Positions 24,535 to 32,867 of a stretch of 64,000 nt of DNA are shown here, piece by piece. Positions within the stretch are counted from its first letter, which is position 1; each line of letters begins with the position of its first letter. Below the pieces are notes generated by a model. That model ran no database searches. It was not told the DNA's origin and saw only the letters and a program-made list of their open reading frames with translations. The stretch lies in contig NZ_JANTYU010000008.1 of NCBI RefSeq assembly GCF_024806835.1, forward strand, positions 1 through 64,000. Direction: 5' to 3'. Source of the DNA: Xanthomonas sp. 3793 (lineage in GTDB: Bacteria; Pseudomonadota; Gammaproteobacteria; Xanthomonadales; Xanthomonadaceae). A program made the position numbers and the translations under genes.

Positions 24535-25527
24535 ATGAAGATCTTCAATCGTCTGGCGCAGCGCGCAGTGCTGCTGATCGCCGGCCTGGCGCTGGCCTCG
24601 GCCGCGCATGCCGGCCTGTCCGTGTCCGGTACGCAGCTGCGAGAGACCAACGGCAACACGCTGGTCTTGCGTGGCATCAATCTGCCGCATGCCTGGTTTG
24701 CCGATCGTACCGACGCGGCGCTGGCACAGATCGCCGCCACCGGCGCCAACAGCGTGCGCGTGGTGCTCAGCACCGGTCACCGCTGGAACCGCACGCCCGA
24801 GGCGGAGGTGGCGCGCATCATCGCGCGCTGCAAGGCCCTGGGCCTGATCGCCGTGCTGGAAGTGCACGACACCACCGGCTACGGCGAAGACGGCGCCGCA
24901 GGCACCCTGGCAAATGCCGCCACCTACTGGACCAGCGTGCGCGGCGCGCTGGTGGGCCAGGAGGATTACGTCATCATCAATATCGGCAACGAACCGTTCG
25001 GTAATCAGTTGAGCGCCAGCGAGTGGGTCAACGGCCACGCCCGTGCGATCGCCACGCTGCGCAGTGCCGGCCTCACTCACGCGTTGATGGTGGACGCGCC
25101 CAACTGGGGTCAGGACTGGCAGTTCTACATGCGCGATAACGCTGCGGCGTTGCTGGCGCTCGACAGCCGCCGCAATCTGGTCTTCAGCGTGCACATGTAC
25201 GAAGTGTTCGGCAACGACGCCGCGGTGGACAGCTATCTGCGCGCATTTCGCAGCAACGGGCTGGCCCTGGTGGTCGGGGAATTCGGCGCCGACCACCGCG
25301 GTGCCCAGGTCGACGAAGCGGCGATCATGCGCCGTGCGCGCGAGTACAACGTCGGCTACATGGGCTGGTCGTGGTCGGGCAACGACAGCAGTACCCAATC
25401 GCTGGATATCGTGCTGGGCTGGGACCCGACGCGTCTCAGCAGCTGGGGCCGCACGCTGATTCAAGGACCCGACGGCATCCGAGCCACCTCACGCAGGGCG
25501 AGCATCTTCGCGCCAAGGCGGCGCTAG
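24535..25527 (+). CDS. GH5 endo-beta-mannanase, secreted
   Basis: 330 residues with a Sec signal peptide (MKIFNRLAQRAVLLIAGLALASAAHA, cleavage near residue 26). The mature protein is a GH5 barrel: LVLRGINLPHAWF, GANSVRVVLSTG, VLEVHDTTGYGE, IINIGNEPFG with the acid/base Glu, and VVGEFGADH with the nucleophile Glu. The HDTTGYGED segment and overall size fit the bacterial mannan endo-1,4-beta-mannosidase subgroup better than cellulases. It would be a type II secreted plant cell-wall enzyme. GGAG lies 6 nt before ATG 24535. It ends 42 nt from the convergent response regulator gene. Confidence 0.88.
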   Translation: MKIFNRLAQRAVLLIAGLALASAAHAGLSVSGTQLRETNGNTLVLRGINLPHAWFADRTDAALAQIAATGANSVRVVLSTGHRWNRTPEAEVARIIARCKALGLIAVLEVHDTTGYGEDGAAGTLANAATYWTSVRGALVGQEDYVIINIGNEPFGNQLSASEWVNGHARAIATLRSAGLTHALMVDAPNWGQDWQFYMRDNAAALLALDSRRNLVFSVHMYEVFGNDAAVDSYLRAFRSNGLALVVGEFGADHRGAQVDEAAIMRRAREYNVGYMGWSWSGNDSSTQSLDIVLGWDPTRLSSWGRTLIQGPDGIRATSRRASIFAPRRR

Positions 25528-25534
25528 GCCGGCC

Positions 25535-25565
25535 GCCCAGGCGCATGCCTGCGCGCAGCCTGGGC
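25535..25565. terminator. Hairpin between convergent genes
   Basis: An 8-bp inverted repeat GCCCAGGC / GCCTGGGC with a 15-nt loop fills the 42-nt gap between the convergent mannanase and response regulator genes. No T tract; a bidirectional terminator role is inferred from position. Confidence 0.4.
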
Positions 25566-25569
25566 GCCA

Positions 25570-26148
25570 TCAGCGTCCGGGTTCGCGCAACGGTCCCGGG
25601 CTGGGGCGTTTGGTCAGCTTGCGCTGCAGCGAACGCCGGTGCATGCCGAGCAGACGAGCGGCCGCGGAGACGTTGCCGCCGGTTTCGTGCAGGGCCTGCT
25701 GGATGTGTTCCCACTGCAAACGGCTGAGTGGGGTCATCATTTCCTGCGCGGTTTCTTCTTCGTCCGGCTCGGGCAGGTCGTCGTCTTCTTCGCCCAGCGC
25801 CCGCATGATGGTGGGGATGTTGGCGGGCTTGGGCAGGTAGTCGTCGGCACCGAGTTTGATCGCTTCCACCGCCGTGGCGATGCTGGCGTAGCCGGTCACC
25901 AGCAGGATGCGCATGTCCGCGCGGATCTCGCGTAGCGGCTGGATCAGGCTGAGGCCGGAGTCGTGGCCGAGCTTGAGGTCGATCAGGGCAAAGTCCGGCA
26001 GCGCGCTGCGCGCGGTCGATAGCGCGCTAGCGGCATCGGTGGCGGTCAGCGTTTCCACGCCGCGCCGCGCCAGGCTGCGTTGCAGGGTGCGCAGGTACAA
26101 GGTGTCGTCGTCGACCAACAGGCCGGTGCGGATCGGGGTGCTTGTCAT
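25570..26148 (-). CDS. Response regulator of the RegA/PrrA/ActR family
   Basis: 192 residues. The receiver domain (1-125) has VDDD near residue 13, the phosphoacceptor Asp57 in DFALIDLKLG, LVTGYAS and a KPAN Lys. After an acidic linker, the C-terminus carries a Fis-type helix-turn-helix GGNVSAAARLLGMHRRSLQRKL, the hallmark of RegA/PrrA regulators, which control redox and respiratory genes. It overlaps the kinase gene by 4 nt (ATGA), so the pair is translationally coupled. The start ATG 26148 is fixed by that overlap and by the receiver N-terminus. Confidence 0.92.
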   Translation of the reverse strand: MTSTPIRTGLLVDDDTLYLRTLQRSLARRGVETLTATDAASALSTARSALPDFALIDLKLGHDSGLSLIQPLREIRADMRILLVTGYASIATAVEAIKLGADDYLPKPANIPTIMRALGEEDDDLPEPDEEETAQEMMTPLSRLQWEHIQQALHETGGNVSAAARLLGMHRRSLQRKLTKRPSPGPLREPGR

Positions 26149-27371
26149 GCCAGGGCCTCGTGTTCGGAAAGCGGCAGTCGGAAACCGACGCGGGCGCCGC
26201 TGCCTTCGGCGGGCAGCATCCACAACTCGCCCTGCAGGCGCTCGACGGTGGCATGCGACAGCGCAAGGCCAACGCCCATGCCGTCGTGCTTGCCGCTGTT
26301 GAACAAGGTGCCCGGCAGCATGGCTTGCGCGGTGTCGAAGCCGGGCCCGTAATCGCGCACCTCGCCACTGAGGTGGTCGTTCTCCACCCGCAAGGTCAGA
26401 TCGATCTGCGGGCGCCCGGCGCGTTCGCCGGCATCGGCGGCGTTGTTGAGCAGCACCATCAACAGGTGGCTGACGCCCGGCTGCAGCATCAGCCGCATCG
26501 GTGCGTCCTCGTTGCGGCGCAGCTCGATGGTGGGGCGCACCAGCCGCCATTGCTCCAGCACCTCCTGTACCGCCACTTCGCGGCTCAGGTGGCCGTTGTC
26601 GGCAGGCTGAGCCAGCGCCAGCACGCGCTCGTGGCACTGCACCAGCAGCTCGCGCAGGGTGTCCAGGTCTTCGCGCAGCTCGTTCTGATCGCACTGGTCG
26701 GCAATGTCGTCGACCAGCAGGGTCATCGTGGCCAGCGGGGTGTTGAGTTCGTGCGCCACCGACGCTGCATGGGTGGCCAATGCCACGATGCCCTCGTTGC
26801 GCGCAAAGCGCTCGCGCAGGGTGGAAATTTCGCGCTCGCGTTCGCGCATCGACAACGCCAGCCGCGTGGCGAAGGCCAGCACCACCACCGTGGACAGCAG
26901 GAAATTGGCCGCCATGCCCCACATGTGCAGGCTGAGCGGATCGAAGCTGCCGTACGGCAGCGGCAGGCCGAACGCGGCGCTGATGACATAGCCGGCCACG
27001 CACGATGCTGCCACGGCCATCGCCCAGCTCAGCGGCAGGGCCAGCGCGGCCAGCGCGATCAGCACCAGGAACAGCGAGCCGAACGGGTTGGCGATGCCGC
27101 CGCTCCAGCCCACCATCCAGGTCAGCACCGTCACATCGACCAGGATATGGCCAAACTCGGTGGCCGGGCTGACCGCGCCGCGATGCGCCACGCGCAGCTG
27201 CGCATACAGGTTGAACACCGCCAGCGCGGCGACGCCGGCCCACAGCGGTTGTTGCGGCAGGTGCAGACCCATCAGGCCGGAGGCGACCAGGATGGTGGCG
27301 GCCTGGCCGGCGGTGGCGAGCCAGCGCAGGCTGCACAGGGTCCGCAGGAAGGAGGCGTCGGAGCTATTCAT
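26145..27371 (-). CDS. Sensor histidine kinase of the RegB/PrrB family
   Basis: 408 residues. Six hydrophobic segments (about 10-185) include GWSGGIANPFGSLF, the GGxxNPF motif that in RegB is tied to quinone sensing. The dimerisation helix has VAHELNTPLATM with the phosphoacceptor His, and the ATPase domain shows LLNNAADAG (N box), VRDYGPGF (G1) and GMGVGLALSHATVE (G2). It should monitor the redox state of the membrane quinone pool and phosphorylate the coupled RegA-type regulator. ATG 27371 has AGGA 8 nt upstream; the frame extends to 27446 without protein-like content. Confidence 0.9.
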   Translation of the reverse strand: MNSSDASFLRTLCSLRWLATAGQAATILVASGLMGLHLPQQPLWAGVAALAVFNLYAQLRVAHRGAVSPATEFGHILVDVTVLTWMVGWSGGIANPFGSLFLVLIALAALALPLSWAMAVAASCVAGYVISAAFGLPLPYGSFDPLSLHMWGMAANFLLSTVVVLAFATRLALSMREREREISTLRERFARNEGIVALATHAASVAHELNTPLATMTLLVDDIADQCDQNELREDLDTLRELLVQCHERVLALAQPADNGHLSREVAVQEVLEQWRLVRPTIELRRNEDAPMRLMLQPGVSHLLMVLLNNAADAGERAGRPQIDLTLRVENDHLSGEVRDYGPGFDTAQAMLPGTLFNSGKHDGMGVGLALSHATVERLQGELWMLPAEGSGARVGFRLPLSEHEALA

Positions 27372-27491
27372 CACGGCAATCCTATGCGCTCGCGGAAGTG
27401 ATGGCCTGCGACAAACCGTCGCATCGGCCCGGATGGCGGCCCGCACGACGCTTCAGCTGTGAGCGGACGACGGACAGGCTAAAATGGCGGC

Positions 27492-28757
27492 ATGTACGAC
27501 GCCGTGACTCGCCCAACCCCTCCCGCCGACGCCACTGCCTGGCCGCGCCGCGTCACCCAGGCCGTCAAGATCGGCAGCGTGATCGTGGGCGGCGGCCACC
27601 CGGTGGTCGTCCAGTCGATGACCAATACCGACACCGCCGACATCGCTGGCAGCGTCAAGCAGGTGGCCGAGTTGTGGCGCGCAGGCTCGGAGATGGTGCG
27701 CCTGACCGTCAACAACCCCGAGTCGGCCGCGGCCATCCCGCGCATCGTCGACAAGCTGCGCATGATGGGGATCGAGGTGCCGTTGATCGGCGACTTCCAC
27801 TACAACGGGCATCAGCTGCTCGCCGCCGAGCCGGCCTGCGCCGAAGCGCTGGCCAAGTACCGCATCAATCCGGGCAATGTCGGCTTCGGCAAGAAGAAGG
27901 ACCTGCAGTTCGCGCAGCTGATCGAGTTCGCGATCAAGTACGACAAGCCGGTGCGCATCGGCGCCAACTGGGGCTCGCTGGACCAGTCGCTGGCCGCGCA
28001 GCTGATGGACGAAAATTCCAGGCGCGACACGCCGTGGGACGCAGGCCGCGTCTTGCGTGAGGCGCTGATCCGTTCGGCCGTGGATTCGGCCGAGCGCGCG
28101 GTGGAACTGGGCCTGGCGCGCGAGCGCATCATCCTGTCGGCCAAGGTGTCCGGCGTGCAGGAGCTGATCGCGGTGTACCGCGACATGGCGAGCCGCTGCG
28201 ATTTCGCGCTGCACCTGGGCCTGACCGAAGCCGGCATCGGCAGCAAGGGCATCGTGGCCTCGGCGGCGGCCTTGAGCGTGCTGCTGCAGGAAGGCATCGG
28301 CGACACCATCCGGATCTCGCTGACGCCCGAGCCGGGCCAGTCGCGCACCCAGGAAGTGGTGGTCGCGCAGGAACTGCTGCAGACCACCGGCCAACGCGCG
28401 TTCACCCCGATGGTCACCGCCTGCCCGGGCTGCGGCCGCACCACCTCCGAGTTCTTCCAGGAGCTGGCCGGCGTGGTGCAGAACCACGTGCGCGCCAAGA
28501 TGCCGGAGTGGAAGATTTCCAATCCCGGCGCCGAGAACATGACCCTGGCGGTGATGGGCTGCGTGGTCAACGGCCCGGGCGAATCGCGCCACGCCAACAT
28601 CGGCATTTCGTTGCCGGGCACGGGCGAGGCGCCCTCGGCACCGGTGTTCATCGATGGTGAGAAAAGCGTCACCCTGCGTGGCGAAAACATCGCCTACGAA
28701 TTCATCGATCTGATCGATCAGTACGTCGAACGCACCTATGTCCGCCGCGCCGGCTGA
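27492..28757 (+). CDS. ispG: 4-hydroxy-3-methylbut-2-enyl diphosphate synthase
   Basis: 421 residues. It reduces methylerythritol cyclodiphosphate to HMBPP in the non-mevalonate isoprenoid pathway. The N-terminal barrel has VVVQSMTNTDTADI and VPLIGDFHYNG; the C-terminal domain holds the [4Fe-4S] cysteines in ACPGCGRT (Cys311, Cys314) and CVVNGPGE (Cys357), with the catalytic Glu in the last motif. The gene is divergent from the RegB-type kinase and overlaps the PAP2 gene by 20 nt. Confidence 0.96.
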   Translation: MYDAVTRPTPPADATAWPRRVTQAVKIGSVIVGGGHPVVVQSMTNTDTADIAGSVKQVAELWRAGSEMVRLTVNNPESAAAIPRIVDKLRMMGIEVPLIGDFHYNGHQLLAAEPACAEALAKYRINPGNVGFGKKKDLQFAQLIEFAIKYDKPVRIGANWGSLDQSLAAQLMDENSRRDTPWDAGRVLREALIRSAVDSAERAVELGLARERIILSAKVSGVQELIAVYRDMASRCDFALHLGLTEAGIGSKGIVASAAALSVLLQEGIGDTIRISLTPEPGQSRTQEVVVAQELLQTTGQRAFTPMVTACPGCGRTTSEFFQELAGVVQNHVRAKMPEWKISNPGAENMTLAVMGCVVNGPGESRHANIGISLPGTGEAPSAPVFIDGEKSVTLRGENIAYEFIDLIDQYVERTYVRRAG

Positions 28758-29436
28758 ATCGCCGGCCGGGTTCAGTGCGTGGCTGCGCAACAATGCTTGG
28801 CGCATGGCGCTGTTGTTTGCCGGCGTGCTGTTGCCGCTGGGGTTGTTCGTCGACCTGGCCGATGAAGTGCATGAGCTGGAAAACGCCTATTTCGACGAAC
28901 CCTTGCTGTGGAGCATGCGCAGCATCGCCACGCCCGGGCTGGATACGTTTTTCGGGGTGATTTCCAAGGTGGGCTACCAGTACGGCGTGATCCCGATCGA
29001 TATCGCGATCGTGCTGGTGCTGCTGGCGTTACGGCGCTGGCGCGAGGGCACCTTTGCAGCGCTGGGCTTCGGCGGTTCGGCGTTGTTGAACATGGGCGCC
29101 AAGCAGTTCTTTCAACGCGACCGGCCCAGTCTGTGGGAGTCGATCGCACCGGAAAGCACCTTCAGTTTTCCCAGCGGGCATGCGATGGGCTCGATGACGC
29201 TCGCCGCAGTGGTCGTTGCGCTGGCGTGGCGCACACGCTGGCGCTGGCCGGCGACCATCGCCGCCAGCCTGTTCGCGGTGCTGGTCGGCGTGTCGCGAAT
29301 CTATCTGGGCGTGCATTACCCCTCCGATATCCTCGGCGGTTGGTCGGCCGCATTGGTGTGGGTGGTGGGGCTGTATCTGGTGATGTTCCGCGGCACGCGG
29401 CGGCCGCATTGGCGTCGTCCCCGTGTGAGCGCCTGA
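28738..29436 (+). CDS. PAP2-family membrane phosphatase
   Basis: 232 residues with about five hydrophobic segments. The three-part phosphatase signature is complete: KQFFQRDRP, SFPSGHAM and SRIYLGVHYPSDILGG, with the catalytic His residues. Such enzymes remove phosphate from lipid phosphates such as phosphatidylglycerol phosphate or undecaprenyl pyrophosphate. It overlaps the ispG reading frame by 20 nt, so it is co-transcribed and probably translationally coupled with an isoprenoid-precursor enzyme, which fits an isoprenoid pyrophosphatase role by inference. Confidence 0.88.
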   Translation: MSAAPAESPAGFSAWLRNNAWRMALLFAGVLLPLGLFVDLADEVHELENAYFDEPLLWSMRSIATPGLDTFFGVISKVGYQYGVIPIDIAIVLVLLALRRWREGTFAALGFGGSALLNMGAKQFFQRDRPSLWESIAPESTFSFPSGHAMGSMTLAAVVVALAWRTRWRWPATIAASLFAVLVGVSRIYLGVHYPSDILGGWSAALVWVVGLYLVMFRGTRRPHWRRPRVSA

Positions 29437-29597
29437 GTTGCGCAACCTGGCGGTGTTGCAGGCGCGCCGGCGCCTGATCAGTGTCGCGCCAGGGGGAGTG
29501 CGGTCTCCCGTCGGCGCGCGTTCGCGCAAGTCGCAAACCGCGTCGAACAGGCGCCATTGCCGTAGAGGCATCGCAATCTGAGAGTGCAACGCATTGC

Positions 29598-30914
29598 CTA
29601 TGTGGCGCTGTTGCGACGGCGATCCTGCGCAGATGTCCTGCGCGCCAGCTGCATGCCGATCAGGCTGCCGATCAACGCAAGCAGCATCATGTAATAGCCG
29701 GCGCCCATGGGGTGTTGTTTGACCAGCATCACCACCAGCAGCGGTGTCAGCCCACCGAACACGGCATAGCCCAGGTTGTAGGCGAACGACACGCCGGACA
29801 GGCGCACTTCGGGTGGGAACGCCTCGACCATGATGCGCGGGATCACCCCCAGCACGCCCAGTGCGGCGCCCAGCAGCGCGTAGAGCGGAAACACCAGCTG
29901 TGGATCGCCGGCCAGGCGGTAGAACGCACATGCCGCTACGCCCAGCAGGACGCTACCGATGAGCAGCACGCGCCCATTGCCATAGCGGTCGGCCAACGCA
30001 CCGGCCACCACCGACCCGGCAGCCTGCAGCACGATGGCCAGGCTGTTGGCCTGTAGCGCCACTGCAGCCGGGTAGTGGTAACTGCTCTGCAACAGGCCGG
30101 GTGTCATCAACGACACCACCAGCACGCCGCCGGCCACCATCCAGGTCAGTGCCAGCGACAGCAGTACGCCAGGGCGATGATCGCGCAGCACCAGCTTGAG
30201 CGGGGTTTCGCGGGCCAGCGCACGCATGGCGACCAGTTCTGCGAACACCGGCGTCTCGTGCAGCCAGCGGCGCAAGTAGACCGACACCAGCCCGAACACG
30301 CCGCCTGCCAGAAACGGCAGGCGCCAGGCATAGTCGGCGATCTCGGCAGGGGTGAAGTGGCGGTTGAGGGCGCCGGCACCCAGCGAACCGAGCAACACGC
30401 CACCGGCCAGGCCGGCGGTCAGGGTGCCGCAGGCAAGCCCGGTGCGCTGGGGCGGCACGTGCTCGGCGACGAACACCCAGGCGCTGGGCACCTCACCGCC
30501 GATCGCGGCGCCCTGCAGCAGGCGCGCGCCCAGCAACAGCAGCGGCGCCGCAATGCCGATCTGCGCGTAGGTGGGCAGCAAGCCGATGCACAGCGTTGGC
30601 AGGGCCATCAGTAGCAGGCTCAAGCCGAACATGCGCTTGCGACCGACCAGGTCGCCGAAATGGGCCATCACCATGCCGCCCAGTGGGCGCACCAGGTAAC
30701 CGGCGGCAAAGATGCCGAAGGTCTGCAGCTGGCGCATCCAGTCGGGGATGCCGGGAGGGAAGAACAACTCGCCCAGCACTGCGGCAAAAAAGATGAAGAT
30801 GATGAAGTCGTACAGTTCCAGCGCGCCGCCCAGCGCGGACAAGGCCAGCGTCTTGTAGTCGTCGCGTTTGAGCTGCGACCTCGGTGCAGTGCCTGTGGGC
30901 GGATGGGTCTTCAA
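29598..30914 (-). CDS. MFS transporter of the metabolite:proton symporter (MHS/ProP-like) family
   Basis: 438 residues, about 12 hydrophobic segments. MHS-type features are LGGALELYDFIIFIFFAAVLG in TM1, YLVRPLGGMVMAHFGDLVGRKRMF between TM2 and TM3, and GARLLQGAAIGGEVPSAWVFVAEHVP in TM4. Relatives carry citrate, alpha-ketoglutarate or osmolytes, so the substrate is probably a carboxylate or betaine-like solute but cannot be specified. The start appears to be TTG 30914 with AGGA 10 nt upstream; no ATG is available at the right place. Convergent with the PAP2 gene. Confidence 0.85.
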   Translation of the reverse strand: MKTHPPTGTAPRSQLKRDDYKTLALSALGGALELYDFIIFIFFAAVLGELFFPPGIPDWMRQLQTFGIFAAGYLVRPLGGMVMAHFGDLVGRKRMFGLSLLLMALPTLCIGLLPTYAQIGIAAPLLLLGARLLQGAAIGGEVPSAWVFVAEHVPPQRTGLACGTLTAGLAGGVLLGSLGAGALNRHFTPAEIADYAWRLPFLAGGVFGLVSVYLRRWLHETPVFAELVAMRALARETPLKLVLRDHRPGVLLSLALTWMVAGGVLVVSLMTPGLLQSSYHYPAAVALQANSLAIVLQAAGSVVAGALADRYGNGRVLLIGSVLLGVAACAFYRLAGDPQLVFPLYALLGAALGVLGVIPRIMVEAFPPEVRLSGVSFAYNLGYAVFGGLTPLLVVMLVKQHPMGAGYYMMLLALIGSLIGMQLARRTSAQDRRRNSAT

Positions 30915-31075
30915 GGCGTGACATCCTGTGGCGGGTGGTGGCGCGCATGCGCGGATGCAGCAGTCGCCTGTGCGGCATCATCCTAGCGCGCCAGCAGGTG
31001 CGGCTTGCCTGCTGGCGCTGGATGGCACGTATGGGACTTCGGTAAACGCGTCGTGTCTGCGCCCGTGGTGACCTG

Positions 31076-31768
31076 TCAAGCGTGCAGGCTGGCCAGCGCC
31101 GCTGCTTCGGCATGCAGCACGGTGGTATCGAACAGCGGCAGCGCCGAGTCGCCGGCATCCACCAGCAAGGAGATTTCTGTGCAACCCAGGACGATCGCCT
31201 GCGCGCCTTGCTGCTCGAGTTCGGCCATGACCTGACGAAAAGAGTGACGCGATCCTGCATCGATCACGCCCTGGCACAGCTCTTCGTAAATCACCCGATG
31301 CAGTTCCGCGCGCGCATCGGCAGGCGGTATGACCACCGTCAGTCCACGCGCCTCCAGCCGCTGACGATAGAACGGCTGCTCCATGGTGAAGCGCGTGCCG
31401 AGCAGGCCGACCCGGGTGATGCCTGCCGCGAGCAAGGCATCGGCAGTGGCGTCGGCGATGTGCAGCAAGGGCAGTGGCGTTGCGGCGGTGATCGCATCGG
31501 CGACGCAGTGCATGGTGTTGGTGCACAGCACGATGAAGTCCGCGCCGCCGGCGTGCAGCGAACGCGCGGCCGCCGCCATCTCGCGTCCGGCGCCCTCCCA
31601 GTCGCCGGCGTGCTGCAGGCGTTCGATATCGTGGAAGTCGACGCTGTACAGCAACAGTCGGGCCGAATGCAGCCCGCCACGTTCGCGGCGGATGGCCTGA
31701 TTGATATGGCGGTAGTAGGGCAGGGTGGACTCCCAGCTCATGCCGCCGATCATCCCGATGGTCTTCAC
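31076..31768 (-). CDS. Aspartate/glutamate racemase family protein
   Basis: 230 residues. The family pattern is clear: KTIGMIGGMSWEST at the start, VLCTNTMH with the first catalytic Cys, and IVLGCTEISLL with the second. Cofactor-independent Asp/Glu racemases invert amino acids by a two-Cys mechanism; the MIGGMSWEST opening is that of the YgeA-like amino-acid racemases. GTG 31768 is chosen because AGGA precedes it by 8 nt and the protein starts directly with the first strand. Substrate not fixed by sequence. Confidence 0.88.
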   Translation of the reverse strand: MKTIGMIGGMSWESTLPYYRHINQAIRRERGGLHSARLLLYSVDFHDIERLQHAGDWEGAGREMAAAARSLHAGGADFIVLCTNTMHCVADAITAATPLPLLHIADATADALLAAGITRVGLLGTRFTMEQPFYRQRLEARGLTVVIPPADARAELHRVIYEELCQGVIDAGSRHSFRQVMAELEQQGAQAIVLGCTEISLLVDAGDSALPLFDTTVLHAEAAALASLHA

Positions 31769-31958
31769 GTGCAATGTCCTGGCGCAAGCGGGTTCGCCTG
31801 CATGGTCGCATACGATCCCGGTCGCATGATCCAGGTGACGGAGAAGCCGTTGACAACTGCTCGGTACGCGACAACGCAACCGCTGCAGTTGTGGTGCGCG
31901 TGCCAATGCGTGCGGCGACGCGCGTTATACCCACATCTATTGCGTCACCGCTGCTGCA

Positions 31959-32867
31959 TTACTCGCCCGGCTTAGCCCCCTCCACCGGGGCATGCGTGGC
32001 AGCGCGGCGCGCCAGCACGGTTTCGCGGTGGGCGATGTATACATTGGCGCCGATGATGATGGCCGCGCCGATCAGGGTGTGGCGTTCGATCGCCTCGCCG
32101 AACAACCACCAGCCCAGCAATGCCACCAGCGGCAGTTGCATGAAGCTGATCGGCTGCAGTGCGGAGACTTCGCCCAGCTTGAGCGCGCGGGTCCAGAACA
32201 ACTGCCCGGCAGTCCCGAAGACGCCGGTCGCCACCAGCCACAGCCAGTCGATGCCTTGCGGCCAGGTCCACTGGAACAGGGCCGGAATCAGCGACATCGG
32301 CACCCAGAACACATAGGTATAAAACACCACGGTGTCGGAGTCGTCGCTGCGCGAGAGCTGCTTGATCTGGATCGCGACCACGGCGCTGATGACGGCGGCC
32401 AGCAAGGCGATCAGCAGCCCGGGCGTGAAGGTGGACGATCCCGGTCGCAGGATCACCAGCACGCCGACGAAGCCTGCCGCCACTGCCAGCCAGCGGCGCA
32501 ACCGTACCTGCTCGTGCAACCACACCACCGCCAGCACGGTAACGAACAACGGCGTGGAATAGGACAGCGAAATCGCCTGCGACAAGGGCAGGTGGCCGAT
32601 CGCCCAGAACCCGCACAGCATCGACGCCAGGCCGATCAGCGTGCGCGCCAGGTACTGCGGCAACTGCCGCGTCCGTGGCAGCGCCTTGCCCGGCCGCAGG
32701 ATCAACGGCAGTAACGCCAGCAACCCGAATGCATTACGGAAGAACGCGATCTCGGTGGTGGCAATGTTGCTCGACGCCAGCCGGATGGTGATGGCCATCA
32801 GGCCGAAGGCGAAGGTACTGGTGAGCATCCACAGCGCTGCACGACGCGAGACCTGCGCTGCAGTCAC
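31959..32867 (-). CDS. EamA/DMT-family permease
   Basis: 302 residues with ten hydrophobic segments arranged as two EamA repeats (about 10-140 and 150-285), each ending in the typical pattern near WLHEQ and WWLFGEAI. These are inner-membrane metabolite exporters of unknown substrate. GTG 32867 overlaps the murB stop (GTGA), so it is the last gene of a tightly coupled minus-strand operon. Confidence 0.85.
   Translation of the reverse strand: MTAAQVSRRAALWMLTSTFAFGLMAITIRLASSNIATTEIAFFRNAFGLLALLPLILRPGKALPRTRQLPQYLARTLIGLASMLCGFWAIGHLPLSQAISLSYSTPLFVTVLAVVWLHEQVRLRRWLAVAAGFVGVLVILRPGSSTFTPGLLIALLAAVISAVVAIQIKQLSRSDDSDTVVFYTYVFWVPMSLIPALFQWTWPQGIDWLWLVATGVFGTAGQLFWTRALKLGEVSALQPISFMQLPLVALLGWWLFGEAIERHTLIGAAIIIGANVYIAHRETVLARRAATHAPVEGAKPGE

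Noticed and set aside
29459..29476. Hairpin CAGGCGC/GCGCCTG between PAP2 and MFS genes as a terminator
   Set aside because: The stem is 7 bp and has no T tract on either strand; such GC-rich inverted repeats are frequent by chance here.
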